DNA of 13,474 nucleotides from an uncultured Eubacteriales bacterium (GCA_948762645.1 CAQBRY010000008.1:19083-32556); one strand, 5' to 3'. Positions 1 to 6,111 are shown, counted from the first letter of the stretch. Notes: generated from the letters alone by a model not told the origin. A program made the numbers and translations.

Positions 1-2
1 AT

Positions 3-362
3 TGTGAGGATGTAAATTTTAAAAAATATAAAAATTACAAAAATCAACATTTAAAACAGAAAAAAATAAATAAAATAGAAAAAGATCAAAAATATAAAAA
101 TCATCTTAAAAATCTTGCTAAAAATATTCAATATTATCCACATCCTGTTATTTTTACAAAAGAAATATATATAAAAGGAAAAGGTTGGATTGAAAATCTA
201 AAACCTTATTATAAAAGAAATTATCGTGATAATCATAGATGTGGTAGATATAAATATTATAAAAAATATGCCAATCGATGTGTTAGAAGGTATCAAGGAG
301 AAATCCATAATAAAGGAAATCAATATAAAAAAATATTTGATTATTGGTGGACAGTAGATTAA
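3..362 (+). CDS. C-terminal part of a basic, Tyr-rich phage-type protein, open at the 5' edge
   Basis: The frame is open from base 3 to a TAA at 360-362, giving about 119 residues with no start in the window. The first third is almost all Lys, Asn and Tyr. The rest is better defined: a GKGWIENLKPYYKRNYRDN stretch, an Arg-rich segment with single cysteines (HRCGRY, ANRCVRRY), then QGEIHNKGN and the end DYWWTVD. The strong positive charge suggests contact with nucleic acid, but no catalytic motif is visible. From memory, short proteins ending in a similar RRYKGEI...DYWWTV block occur in gut Firmicutes phages next to proteins like the following gene; that family link is recall, not a search result. 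The next gene starts 22 bases downstream, so the two are probably co-transcribed. Function is unknown. Confidence 0.72.
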   Translation, partial: CEDVNFKKYKNYKNQHLKQKKINKIEKDQKYKNHLKNLAKNIQYYPHPVIFTKEIYIKGKGWIENLKPYYKRNYRDNHRCGRYKYYKKYANRCVRRYQGEIHNKGNQYKKIFDYWWTVD

Positions 363-384
363 ATATAAAGAGAGGAATAATAAT

Positions 385-852
385 ATGGTAAATAGATCAA
401 GAGAATATCGTAGATATATAAGAAAGAAGGCAATCAAAAGGAAAAAACATATTATTAATTCTTATCGGGCAGATAATCCGCCAGCATATGGGAAAGAAAA
501 TGGTATAAGTGGGTATGGACAGTGCGATCCATATTGGTATATAAATCATGAAGGAAAATTAGCAAAAGGAAAAATTCACTGTTCCTGCCCGATATGTGCA
601 TTTCATGGAATTACAAGACAAGATATAAAGGTTTTGATGCATATGAATGATGAACTTGTAAATATTTGTGATGAAATTAATAAAGAAATGATTCTGTGTA
701 ACATAAAACAATTGAGAAGTAAAATAAAAAAGAAAATCAATGGTCGATATTATCCAAAAGCAGGATTTAAAGGAACTAGAATTGGAGTAGATAATAAAAT
801 TAATATCGATGAGTTTAATTCAATTATTGCAAGTAAAAAAGAGAGAAAATAA
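385..852 (+). CDS. Basic phage hypothetical protein with a C-x-C-x2-C motif
   Basis: The 155-residue protein starts at ATG 385 behind AGAGAGGAATAATAAT. Its N-terminus is very basic (SREYRRYIRKKAIKRKKH, residues 4-21). The middle carries GKIHCSCPICAFHG, with C66, C68, C71 and H74 as a plausible zinc site. The C-terminus is Lys-rich, with KIKKKINGRYY and a Gly/Arg segment. Similar proteins with the KGKIHCSC core are, as I recall, common small proteins of Firmicutes phages. The basic N-terminus plus a likely metal knuckle suggests RNA or DNA binding, which is inference only. It sits between the basic fragment upstream and the DUF488 gene, whose ATG is 11 bases beyond this stop, consistent with one operon. 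No enzymatic residues are recognisable. Confidence 0.82.
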   Translation: MVNRSREYRRYIRKKAIKRKKHIINSYRADNPPAYGKENGISGYGQCDPYWYINHEGKLAKGKIHCSCPICAFHGITRQDIKVLMHMNDELVNICDEINKEMILCNIKQLRSKIKKKINGRYYPKAGFKGTRIGVDNKINIDEFNSIIASKKERK

Positions 853-863
853 AAGGGGGATAA

Positions 864-1277
864 ATGATATATACAAGTTATTTTGCAAAGTTAAAAGAAT
901 TAGAAAAAAATAATATTATACCTGTTTCAATTTGTGGAAAAGCGCCTAATTGGTATAAAGGTCTTCAATATAAAAAACTTGCACCAAAATATGATTTTTT
1001 TATAGAATGGAAAAGGAATCATAATAATGACTATTATATCGAACATTATCAAAATGAAATACTAAATAAATTAAATATTGTAAATGTTTTAAATGAGTTA
1101 CAAATACTTTTGCCTGATAAAATAAAACAAAAAATGGAATCTCCATTTTATAATAATCTAAATTATCATATAGCATTAATTTGTTATGAAAAACCCCCAA
1201 ATTTTTGCCATAGATATTTAGTTGCAAAATGGTTAAATCAAAATAATTATTATTGTAAGGAATGGGAAGATGATTGA
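864..1277 (+). CDS. DUF488 family protein
   Basis: The 137-residue protein starts at ATG 864 behind a strong AAAGGGGG site. The N-terminus MIYTSYFAKLKEL followed by PVSICGKAPNWYKGLQYKKL matches the opening of phage-type DUF488 proteins as I know them. The C-terminal signature ALICYEKPPNFCHRYLVAKW is the family hallmark: a strand, then CYEK, then the conserved Cys-His-Arg (CHR), then a helix. The length is normal for small phage members. The middle (residues 45-105) is more variable and Asn/Lys-rich. The biochemical role of DUF488 is not established; the conserved CHR site hints at a catalytic or ligand-binding pocket. It follows the Cys-motif gene after 11 bases and precedes a small gene after 63 bases. 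Family assignment is confident; function is not. Confidence 0.9.
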   Translation: MIYTSYFAKLKELEKNNIIPVSICGKAPNWYKGLQYKKLAPKYDFFIEWKRNHNNDYYIEHYQNEILNKLNIVNVLNELQILLPDKIKQKMESPFYNNLNYHIALICYEKPPNFCHRYLVAKWLNQNNYYCKEWEDD

Positions 1278-1340
1278 ATAAAGTAAAAATAAAAAAAATT
1301 ATAAATCTTAAATAATGAAATTATAACAATAGGAGAAAAT

Positions 1341-1532
1341 ATGGAAAAATGGAATGTTAATTTAAAACATACTATTGATTTTTTTATTAATGTAGAAGGA
1401 GATACTAGAGAAGAAGCAATAAATAAAGCGAAAGAGATGATAAAAAATCATGCAAAAATTATTGTTGATAACAAAGAAATAAAAAATAAAGGTTTAGAAT
1501 TTGATATGGTGTCTTATGTGGGAAAATATTGA
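1341..1532 (+). CDS. Small beta-helix-beta protein, DpnD/PcfM-like shape
   Basis: This 63-residue protein has a good site (AGGAGAAAAT) just ahead of ATG 1341. The predicted order is a strand (KWNVNLKHTIDFFINVEG), a helix with the pattern TREEAINKAKEMI, then a second strand region ending in FDMVSYVGKY. Short phage and plasmid proteins of the DpnD/PcfM type share this layout of a strand, an EEAxxxA helix and a strand, but the similarity here is one of shape and I would not assign the family firmly. It lies alone between the DUF488 gene and the lipoprotein, with AT-only spacers on both sides. There are no cysteines or catalytic motifs. It may bind a partner protein or nucleic acid, but that is a guess. 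Confidence 0.66.
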   Translation: MEKWNVNLKHTIDFFINVEGDTREEAINKAKEMIKNHAKIIVDNKEIKNKGLEFDMVSYVGKY

Positions 1533-1599
1533 TTAATATAATATTTTGATAATAAAGTGAGTTTTAAAAATATAATTAAAATAATATAGGGGATAAATA

Positions 1600-2184
1600 A
1601 TGAAAAAAGTAATGAGTATTTTGTTGATATTATTTTATCTGACTGGTTGCGATATTGCCAGTTGGAATAGTGAAGTAAATGACATTAAAGGTCAGCTTGC
1701 TGGAAATGCTTTTGAGTGCCAGTTTTATGACAATTATGGAGAGAAGTTTTTGACTGCAAACGGAACAAAAATCGGAATGACGGGGAATATCATTAAAGAA
1801 TCGGTTATTAATTCTTCTGATGGTAATGCTTCTACAGAATATGCGTTATCATCTGTAGTGACAATCAATATTGATGGAAAACAAATACAGAGTTGCGGAG
1901 ATACGATTATTTTTGAAGAAAGTGGATTGAAACCGGACGCAGAATTTCAATTAGAGGATATTCATAGTATTGCAAATGGTAATTTTTCTGAAAATACAAT
2001 AATTTCTAATATAGTTAATAATTATAAAAATTTATTTGGAAAAGGACAAGTTGTAGTTATTCAAAGTCAGTTAGGAGTGCCAATTTGTGCATACAGCGGC
2101 GATGATGTGTATTGGGAAGTCAGAAATGACTTACCAAAGACAACAAAATTAATGATTGATAAAAAAAGCATTGTATATACATAG
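1600..2184 (+). CDS. Secreted lipoprotein, DUF5052-like
   Basis: The 194-residue product begins with a lipoprotein signal: MKKVMSILLILFYLTGC, with Lys at 2-3, a hydrophobic core, and lipobox L-T-G-C placing the lipidated Cys at residue 17. The mature part reads as a beta-rich domain: FECQFYDNYGEKFLTANGTK, two Asn/Ser-rich loops, an acidic segment near residues 100-120, then QVVVIQSQLGVPICAYSGDD and a WEV/DLP ending. This ordering resembles DUF5052 lipoproteins of Gram-positive bacteria as I remember them; a search is needed to confirm. The RBS is AGGGGATAAATA before ATG 1600. Its GC is higher than in the flanking genes, and it opens a block of decayed foreign-looking genes, so recent transfer is likely. 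Phage lipoproteins elsewhere can block superinfection; that role here is speculation. Confidence 0.85.
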   Translation: MKKVMSILLILFYLTGCDIASWNSEVNDIKGQLAGNAFECQFYDNYGEKFLTANGTKIGMTGNIIKESVINSSDGNASTEYALSSVVTINIDGKQIQSCGDTIIFEESGLKPDAEFQLEDIHSIANGNFSENTIISNIVNNYKNLFGKGQVVVIQSQLGVPICAYSGDDVYWEVRNDLPKTTKLMIDKKSIVYT

Positions 2185-2234
2185 AGCAAATTTCCAAATT
2201 ATTGACAAAGAGTTGATTAATTAGGGGAATAAGC

Positions 2235-2517
2235 ATAATAGAAAATTTGTACTCTGCCCCATCTGCGAAGGAAAAATCCGCACGAAAATCAAACCGGACA
2301 CGGAGGCGAAAATCTTCCGATTTTATGCCAATTATGCAAGAAGGAGGTTGCAATGGATATTAATGATGGAAATGCAGTAGAATCCGTCAATAAAAGCGAA
2401 TTGAAAAAGTGCAAAGACTGCCTATTTTTTATGAATGGGTGCGAATTTTCGGAGGTAGACAAGAAATTGAATCTCAATGGAGATTTCGCTGCATGTGGAC
2501 AATTTAAAAGCAAATAG
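2235..2517 (+). pseudogene. Broken cysteine-rich KTR-type protein (reconstructed)
   Basis: The frame at 2243 reads KFVLCPICEGKIRTKIKPDT, the pattern of small cysteine-rich KTR proteins of Firmicutes mobile elements (CPxC, then K-x-R-x-K). Around base 2317 the similarity moves to another frame, which reads PILCQLCKKEVAMDI and then CKDC, NGC and AACGQF up to a TAG at 2515. One extra C in the CC at 2317-2318 would join them into a protein of about 94 residues with two CxxC knuckles. The start also seems lost: bases 2235-2236 are AT, and one added G would give ATG-AAT-AGA-AAA directly ahead of KFVL, with AGGGG at 2223-2227 well placed as an RBS. GC is about 40%, far above the flanks. Reading it as a gene with two single-base lesions is inference from frame continuity. 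Confidence 0.7.
2353..2517 (+). CDS. Possible 54-residue Cys-rich protein from the 3' half of the broken gene
   Basis: The downstream part of the broken KTR gene has its own ATG at 2353 with AAGGAGG at 2341-2347, five bases ahead, so it could still be translated. The 54-residue product is acidic at its N-terminus and then carries CKDCLFFMNGC with further cysteine at AACGQF, four to five likely zinc ligands. The Shine-Dalgarno match comes from codons for Lys-Lys-Glu of the ancestral protein, so it may be accidental. It is either a surviving fragment that is still expressed or a dead remnant. It lies in the decayed high-GC block, directly ahead of another ruined gene. Confidence 0.45.
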   Translation: MDINDGNAVESVNKSELKKCKDCLFFMNGCEFSEVDKKLNLNGDFAACGQFKSK

Positions 2518-2524
2518 AGCCAAG

Positions 2525-2778
2525 ATGAATTGACACAAGTACCGTTTTTCAGAAGGTCGGGAAAAGATAAGCAAAAGAGATAACGTAGTTGTCTATCTTT
2601 AATGAGAAGAAAAGGTTTTTGGAATTGTTTAAAAGTAATTCCTGCTATGGGTGAATGAGGGCATGGGAGATTTCTTAAATGTGTGCAATTTTATGGAGGC
2701 ATAGAAGCCATGCACAGTCCATAATTAGCCGGAACGTTTATGAAATTTTTTTTGGATAAAATTATTTACTTATTTTAA
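2525..2778 (+). pseudogene. Heavily decayed gene of about 80 codons, five frame breaks
   Basis: Successive frames join into one protein-like sequence. From ATG 2525 the frame reads M-N-stop, then HKYRFSEGREKISKRDNVVV and YL to 2599. It passes to NEKKRFLELFKSNSCY (2601-2648), then VNEGMGDFLNVCNFMEA (2651-2701), then IEAMHSP (2701-2721), IISRNVYEIF (about 2721-2750) and LDKIIYLF to a TAA at 2776-2778. Each junction needs only one base added or removed (a missing T near 2648, a missing A near 2701 and again near 2721, an extra T in T8 at 2746-2753, and an extra T at 2598-2600). The rebuilt product is a coherent amphipathic protein, similar as I recall to a small protein of gut phages and mobile elements; I cannot name the family. 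Five lesions in 250 bases, beside mostly intact genes, argue for true decay rather than read error. Confidence 0.62.
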
Positions 2779-2911
2779 ATTTTTTATTATATGTTTTATA
2801 CTGATTATAAATTTATTTTTATTATTAAATATATTGTTTTATAAAGGAAAATTTAAAAAATATAAAATTATTAGATAAAAAATAAGATAAAAAATAAAGG
2901 AGATTATAGTT
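2779..2911 (+). other. AT-only spacer with a 12-bp tandem repeat ahead of the P-loop gene
   Basis: This stretch separates the decayed block from the next intact gene. It is almost wholly A and T and has no coding frame. A perfect tandem pair of AGATAAAAAATA lies at 2873-2884 and 2885-2896, followed at once by the AAGGAG ribosome site at 2897-2902. A TATACT at 2797-2802 could be a -10 box, but the matching -35 (TTTAAA at 2774-2779) is poor, so a promoter here is plausible from position only. No terminator hairpin is seen. Confidence 0.45.
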
Positions 2912-3337
2912 ATGGGATTTTATAAAAAAATTGATAAATTGGCTTATTGGTTTAGGTATCAAGCTACATATTTAGAAATGGCATATTATTTAAAACAAGT
3001 ATTAAATGGAAAAGTAAATTCTTATATTAAAGCAGTATCGGAAACTCATAGAGGTATTGGTAAAACAACAGCGTTGGCACGTTTATCTGCACAATATAAT
3101 ATTCCAATTATAGTATCAACATGTGCTGAAGCAAACTATATTGAAAAATATATTCCACAATATTTTCCGAAATATTTTAAAAAACATAAACCTAAAGCGA
3201 TTAAATTATCTTTATTAGGAAAAGATGATAAAAAATATAAAATTGTTTTAATAGATATTGAATTGGATGATATAAAGCTTGAAAAGATAGATTATTTAAG
3301 TCGAGGAACTATTGTGGGATATAAACATGAATACTAG
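2912..3337 (+). CDS. Small P-loop NTPase-like phage protein with partial Walker B
   Basis: The 141-residue protein starts at ATG 2912, nine bases after AAGGAG. An aromatic, basic N-terminal helix region (residues 1-36, YWFRYQATYLEMAYYL) precedes a Walker A-like loop, THRGIGKTTALARL, with G50, K51, T52 and T53. Then comes a strand, NIPIIVST. A hydrophobic strand IVLID (111-115) is a fair Walker B position, but the usual acidic residue after the Asp is Ile (D115-I116), so catalytic competence is uncertain. The protein is too short for a full helicase or ATPase core; it resembles small single-domain P-loop proteins of Firmicutes phages. A second, broken relative lies at 6762-7255 in this window, with RGYG in place of RGIG and a matching PILVPT strand. 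Nucleotide binding is likely; the role is unknown. Confidence 0.8.
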   Translation: MGFYKKIDKLAYWFRYQATYLEMAYYLKQVLNGKVNSYIKAVSETHRGIGKTTALARLSAQYNIPIIVSTCAEANYIEKYIPQYFPKYFKKHKPKAIKLSLLGKDDKKYKIVLIDIELDDIKLEKIDYLSRGTIVGYKHEY

Positions 3338-3373
3338 AATTATACATTATTAAAAAAAGGATATAAATTTTTG

Positions 3374-3391
3374 TTTATTTTTAAAAATAAA
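3374..3391. repeat. 18-bp perfect AT palindrome in the 3338-3497 spacer
   Basis: TTTATTTTT at 3374-3382 is followed directly by its reverse complement AAAAATAAA. It sits in a 160-base spacer of nearly pure A and T with no coding frame. It could be an operator or an mRNA hairpin, but AT-only palindromes are expected by chance at this composition. The spacer ends in AGGTGAG, the ribosome site for the next gene. Confidence 0.3.
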
Positions 3392-3497
3392 TTATTAATA
3401 AATATAATATCTAATAAATTATTTGAAGTTTAAATTATAGGTTAAAATTGTATTATTTAACTAAATGATATATATTAAATAGAAAATAGGTGAGTTT

Positions 3498-3764
3498 ATG
3501 AATTTTAAAACATTTCAGTCGTTATGTTTTTTTAGTAGTTTAGCCTACGCATACCAGGACAACCATATGTGGATGGAGTCAGTATGTAATAGAAACGATC
3601 GAAGACCAGACGGCCATAGTTGGAGTATTTGCGACGAGGCGCATTGCCCATATTTTGGAACTCAGATGATTGGAAACAATATTATCATATATCAAGAAAA
3701 TATTAAAATAGGAAAAGCTAAGAAAATAACAGCAAAGATGATATTAGAACCAGAAGAATATTAA
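3498..3764 (+). CDS. Cys/His-rich small protein, probable zinc site
   Basis: The 88-residue protein starts at ATG 3498 close behind AGGTGAG. It opens with an aromatic, Ser-rich helix (FKTFQSLCFFSSLAYAY), then ESVCNRNDRRPDGHSWSICD and EAHCPYFG. The arrangement of Cys, His, Cys, His-Cys over about 30 residues suggests one zinc site, and the C-PYFG ending is a pattern I recall from phage hypothetical proteins. The C-terminal third is a plain strand-rich tail. Base composition in the first half is less AT-rich than in the genes around it, suggesting stronger conservation of that part. It precedes the cysteine hydrolase gene by 18 bases and is probably co-expressed with it. No function is known. 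Confidence 0.75.
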   Translation: MNFKTFQSLCFFSSLAYAYQDNHMWMESVCNRNDRRPDGHSWSICDEAHCPYFGTQMIGNNIIIYQENIKIGKAKKITAKMILEPEEY

Positions 3765-3782
3765 ATAAACCAGAGGATTATG

Positions 3783-4310
3783 ATGAAAATATTAATAGTT
3801 GTAGATATGCAAAATGATTTTATAGATGGAGTTTTAGGGACAAAAGAAGCGATTGGTATTGTAGATAATGTAGTAAATAAAATTAAGAAATTTAATGGTA
3901 AAATTTTTGTTACACTTGATACTCACCAGAGTAATTACATGGAAACATTTGAGGGTAAGAAGCTTCCTGTACCTCATTGTATTAGGATGACAAATGGATG
4001 GATACTTAATGAGGATATTATGAAGGTATTAGATGGTAAAGATTATAAGATTATTGAAAAGAGAACTTTTGGATCAACAAAGTTAGTAAACGAAATTCGC
4101 AGAATTAAAGGTAATGATGATATTGAAATTGAGTTTGTTGGATTATACACCGATATTTGTGTAGTTTCAAATGTTCTGTTACTGAAAGCATATTTCCCAG
4201 AAGTAAAAATGACAGTAGATGCAAATTGCTGTGCTGGTGTTACGCCTGAAAGCCATAAAGCAGCATTAGATACAATGAAAATGTGTCAGATTAATGTGAT
4301 TGGAGAGTAA
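3783..4310 (+). CDS. Cysteine hydrolase of the isochorismatase superfamily, nicotinamidase-like
   Basis: Starting at the second ATG (3783, six bases after AGAGG; a preceding ATG at 3780 adds one Met), the product has 175 residues, a normal length. The catalytic triad is in place: Asp8 in VVDMQNDF, Lys93 in EKRTFGS, and nucleophile Cys126 in GLYTDICVVSN. Asp46 and His48 (LDTHQSN) with His65 (VPHC) match the metal-ligand set of nicotinamidases, though the usual D-x-H-P and later His-Ser are altered. A conserved cis-peptide-type segment precedes the Cys, and the C-terminal VDANCCAGVTPESHKAALDT helix region is typical. Known members convert nicotinamide to nicotinate and ammonia in the cytosol, or hydrolyse related amides; the altered metal loop leaves the substrate open. 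It follows the Cys/His-rich gene by 18 bases. Confidence 0.88.
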   Translation: MKILIVVDMQNDFIDGVLGTKEAIGIVDNVVNKIKKFNGKIFVTLDTHQSNYMETFEGKKLPVPHCIRMTNGWILNEDIMKVLDGKDYKIIEKRTFGSTKLVNEIRRIKGNDDIEIEFVGLYTDICVVSNVLLLKAYFPEVKMTVDANCCAGVTPESHKAALDTMKMCQINVIGE

Positions 4311-4327
4311 ATAGATAAATTAATGAT

Positions 4328-4792
4328 ATGAATGAAAATATAAAAGAGAATATGGGATATGTTATGTGTGGATATTGCAAGTGGTTTAAAGTCAATGCAG
4401 ATAGAATTGAAAGCACTTGCAAAAGATTAGATCATAAAAAATATCAATTTGCAAAACCATGGTTTAGATGTTATGATTGCGGTCAATTTAATAAAAAAAT
4501 TTGCAAAGATTTTAAACCAGCAAAATTATGGAAATATATATTTAAACATTGGACAAGTTTTGATGATTTTATAGGTGAAATATCAGAAAATGAAATTGTT
4601 ACTCTTACAATAAATGAAGATGATTCTATTTGGTATAAAGTTAAGTATAAAGATTTTGTCGATGGAACATTTATTGATGAAAAAGGAGAATTAAAATGGA
4701 TTGAAAAGTGTTATTTTAAAAAGTGTAAAGTCACGGAGAAAAATCCGATAGGATATATTTTAGTTCGTGAAAAATCAAATGTTTTCTACTAG
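4328..4792 (+). CDS. Phage protein with N-terminal multi-Cys zinc module
   Basis: The 154-residue protein has a Cys-rich N-terminal module: C14 and C17 in CGYCKWF, C31 in STCKRLDH, C48 and C51 in RCYDCGQF, and C59 in KKICKDFKP. The FAKPWF segment between them is a pattern I recall from Firmicutes phage proteins of unknown function. Residues 70-154 form a second, acidic to mixed domain ending NPIGYILVREK. No strong ribosome site precedes ATG 4328: the nearest purine run, GGAGAG at 4303-4308, is far off and lies in the hydrolase gene. Expression may depend on coupling to that gene, which ends 17 bases earlier. A later ATG at residue 9 would keep all cysteines. DNA or RNA binding is a reasonable guess; there is no catalytic motif. 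Confidence 0.82.
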   Translation: MNENIKENMGYVMCGYCKWFKVNADRIESTCKRLDHKKYQFAKPWFRCYDCGQFNKKICKDFKPAKLWKYIFKHWTSFDDFIGEISENEIVTLTINEDDSIWYKVKYKDFVDGTFIDEKGELKWIEKCYFKKCKVTEKNPIGYILVREKSNVFY

Positions 4793-4887
4793 GATTTATA
4801 TAAGAATATAGAAGAAATATGGAAAAATTTGCAAAGAAATACGCAGACAAAAAAATATTAATATTTAAAATTTGAGAGGATTTAAAA

Positions 4888-5457
4888 ATGTTGTTATTTT
4901 TTGACATGGAGTTTACAGGATTACATAAAAACACAACCCCTATCAGTCTTGGAATTGTCGCAGAGGACGGAAGTAAATTTTATGCAGAATTTACAGACTA
5001 TGATAAATCACAGGTTGATTGTTGGATTAAAGAAAATGTTATAGATAATACAATTATTGGTGAAAATAATAATTTTTATGAATTACATAAGAATGATAAA
5101 AGTCTTACCGCTTCAATTGGTATAAAAAAACAAATTCAAAATGACCTTTTAAAATGGTTAAAAGGATTCAATTCTATCCAATTTATTTCCGATGTATGTC
5201 ATTATGACTTTGTTCTACTGATTGATATTTTTGGAACGGCGTTTGATTTACCAGAGAATATATGTGCTACTTGCCACGATATTAATCAAGATATTGCATG
5301 TTATTATGGGATTTCCGAACAAGAAGCCTTTGATAAAAATCGAGAAAAAATTGTTATGGAGTTATGTGGACATGAAATTGAAGGTCGAAAACATAATGCT
5401 TTGTATGACGCAGAAGTGATAAAAATGATTTATGAAAAGGTGAACAAACAATTATGA
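4888..5457 (+). CDS. DEDDh 3'-5' exonuclease/exoribonuclease, DnaQ-like
   Basis: The 189-residue protein starts at ATG 4888 after GAGAGGATTT. Exo I is Asp6 and Glu8 in LLFFDMEFTGL. Exo II is the acidic residue in ISDVCHYDFVLLID (Asp107 is best placed, Asp102 nearby). Exo III is His169 and Asp174 in RKHNALYDAEVI, the H-x4-D spacing of the DEDDh class. The length fits a single-domain enzyme with no fused polymerase. The family removes nucleotides from 3' ends with two metal ions; the TxGLHKNTTPISLGIV opening resembles phage exoribonuclease-like members I recall rather than proofreading subunits, so RNA as well as DNA could be the substrate. Its stop overlaps the next gene's ATG by four bases (ATGA), showing translational coupling. 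Confidence 0.9.
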   Translation: MLLFFDMEFTGLHKNTTPISLGIVAEDGSKFYAEFTDYDKSQVDCWIKENVIDNTIIGENNNFYELHKNDKSLTASIGIKKQIQNDLLKWLKGFNSIQFISDVCHYDFVLLIDIFGTAFDLPENICATCHDINQDIACYYGISEQEAFDKNREKIVMELCGHEIEGRKHNALYDAEVIKMIYEKVNKQL

Positions 5458-5669
5458 AATTATTAGAATTATTAAATGTTTTAGATAAAAATGAAAATAT
5501 TCAAATAATATATAGAGATTTAGAAAGTGTTGATAGGGCAAAGAGAAGAAGTTTAATAAACATTCTTGATTTAAAAGTAAAAAATATTAAATTAGATGGT
5601 GGTGCAACGTTATCTGTAGAAATTGAACCGGATAGGTTTATGGAAAGGTTAATGGATGACGCTGGATAG
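5454..5669 (+). CDS. Small phage protein whose C-terminus was rewritten by a tandem duplication
   Basis: The 71-residue protein starts at ATG 5454, overlapping the exonuclease stop as ATGA. It begins with a helix (LLELLNVLDKNENI), has a YRDLESVDRAKRR basic stretch, and a strand pair around KNIKLDGGATLSVEI, a fold seen in many tiny phage proteins. The natural ending is likely DRFMERLIDDN-stop, preserved in the second copy of the 34-bp tandem duplication at 5630-5694. The first copy now ends as DRFMERLMDDAG-stop because the duplication length is not a multiple of three. The protein is therefore probably near full length with two altered residues and a substituted Met. The function is unknown. 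Its expression is coupled to the exonuclease. Confidence 0.75.
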   Translation: MKLLELLNVLDKNENIQIIYRDLESVDRAKRRSLINILDLKVKNIKLDGGATLSVEIEPDRFMERLMDDAG

Positions 5670-5694
5670 GTTTATGGAAAGGTTAATAGATGAC
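5630..5694 (+). repeat. Imperfect tandem duplication, 34-bp period
   Basis: A 31-base unit, GGATAGGTTTATGGAAAGG and TTAATGGATGAC, at 5630-5660 recurs at 5664-5694 after a GCT spacer, with one difference (G in AATGGATGAC becomes A). The first copy ends one gene and the second carries the ribosome-site region (GGAAAGG) and start of the next (ATG 5690). Before duplication, the upstream stop would have overlapped the start of the downstream gene; now the two are 20 bases apart. Confidence 0.95.
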
Positions 5695-5980
5695 AATTGA
5701 AAAGTTTTTAGATTTTTTGGAAAAAGAAATTATGACAGAAGAAGATAAAGAAAATATTTTTATGCCGCCACTCGAACCACAGATTGTACTTAATATTTTG
5801 AAAGACCATTTTCTCGGAGAAGATTGGTATACGGTAAATCCGGTTGGTGTGAAACAGGTTAATACAGAAATGGTATATAATATTTTAGAGAAATATCCAC
5901 GGCCTTGTAAAAAGAAAAATAGCATTATAAAAAGATTATGGAGGTTTATATGCCAAGAAAAAGAAAAGAATTCAAAATGA
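5690..5980 (+). CDS. Conserved small phage protein (EP-x-VLNILKDHFLGEDWY type)
   Basis: The 96-residue protein starts at ATG 5690 with GGAAAGG at 5676-5682 upstream, within the duplicated unit. An acidic N-terminal helix (TIEKFLDFLEKEIMTEEDKE) leads into the well-ordered core PQIVLNILKDHFLGEDWYTV, then NPVGVKQVNTEMVYNILEKYP, which looks conserved and which I recall from Firmicutes phage and plasmid hypotheticals. The C-terminus is basic with Trp and Cys (KRLWRFICQEKEK). This last part overlaps the next gene by 31 bases in another frame, so it may be constrained by two proteins or be a late extension. No motif indicates activity; the compact helical core suggests a binding protein. Confidence 0.8.
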   Translation: MTIEKFLDFLEKEIMTEEDKENIFMPPLEPQIVLNILKDHFLGEDWYTVNPVGVKQVNTEMVYNILEKYPRPCKKKNSIIKRLWRFICQEKEKNSK

Positions 5981-6111
5981 TTTCTGTTTGTGAAAAATGT
6001 GGTAAATTACAGAAACCTGATTTAGAGAAGTCAAATAAAAATTGGATTGTTTATCCGTGTAATGAGGTTTGCGAGTGTGGCGGTAAATTTGTTATGAAAT
6101 TTGATGAATAA
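5950..6111 (+). CDS. 53-residue zinc-ribbon protein
   Basis: This short gene begins at ATG 5950, five bases after a perfect GGAGG (5940-5944) inside the preceding gene, and ends at TAA 6109-6111. The product starts very basic (MPRKRKEFK), then has C14 and C17 in SVCEKCGKL and C37, C41 and C43 in PCNEVCECGG. C-x2-C with C-x-C-G-G is a classic zinc-ribbon spacing over about 30 residues. GC and codon use are ordinary for the window. The strong ribosome site plus the paired knuckles make it convincing despite its size. It overlaps the upstream gene by 31 bases. Likely a nucleic acid or protein adaptor; no specific role is known. Confidence 0.8.
   Translation: MPRKRKEFKMISVCEKCGKLQKPDLEKSNKNWIVYPCNEVCECGGKFVMKFDE

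Noticed and set aside
1000..1227. Minus-strand open frame across the DUF488 gene
   Set aside because: It is antisense to a well-supported gene, has no ribosome site and no recognisable motif; long minus frames are expected opposite AT-rich genes.
2202..2239. TTGACA at 2202-2207 as a -35 box
   Set aside because: The 17-base position gives GGGAAT, and the better CATAAT is 26 bases away, so no proper promoter spacing exists.
2525..2533. In-frame TGA after ATG-AAT as evidence of TGA recoding
   Set aside because: The same gene has five frame breaks, so ordinary decay explains it; TGA ends several intact genes here, for example the exonuclease at 5455-5457.
4819..4875. Short frame MEKFAKKYADKKILIFKI upstream of the exonuclease
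   Set aside because: Only 18 residues in an AT-rich spacer with a weak ribosome site; chance or a remnant.
5222..5419. Alternative plus-strand frame within the exonuclease gene
   Set aside because: It overlaps the region carrying the Exo II to Exo III motifs in the main frame and has no motif of its own.
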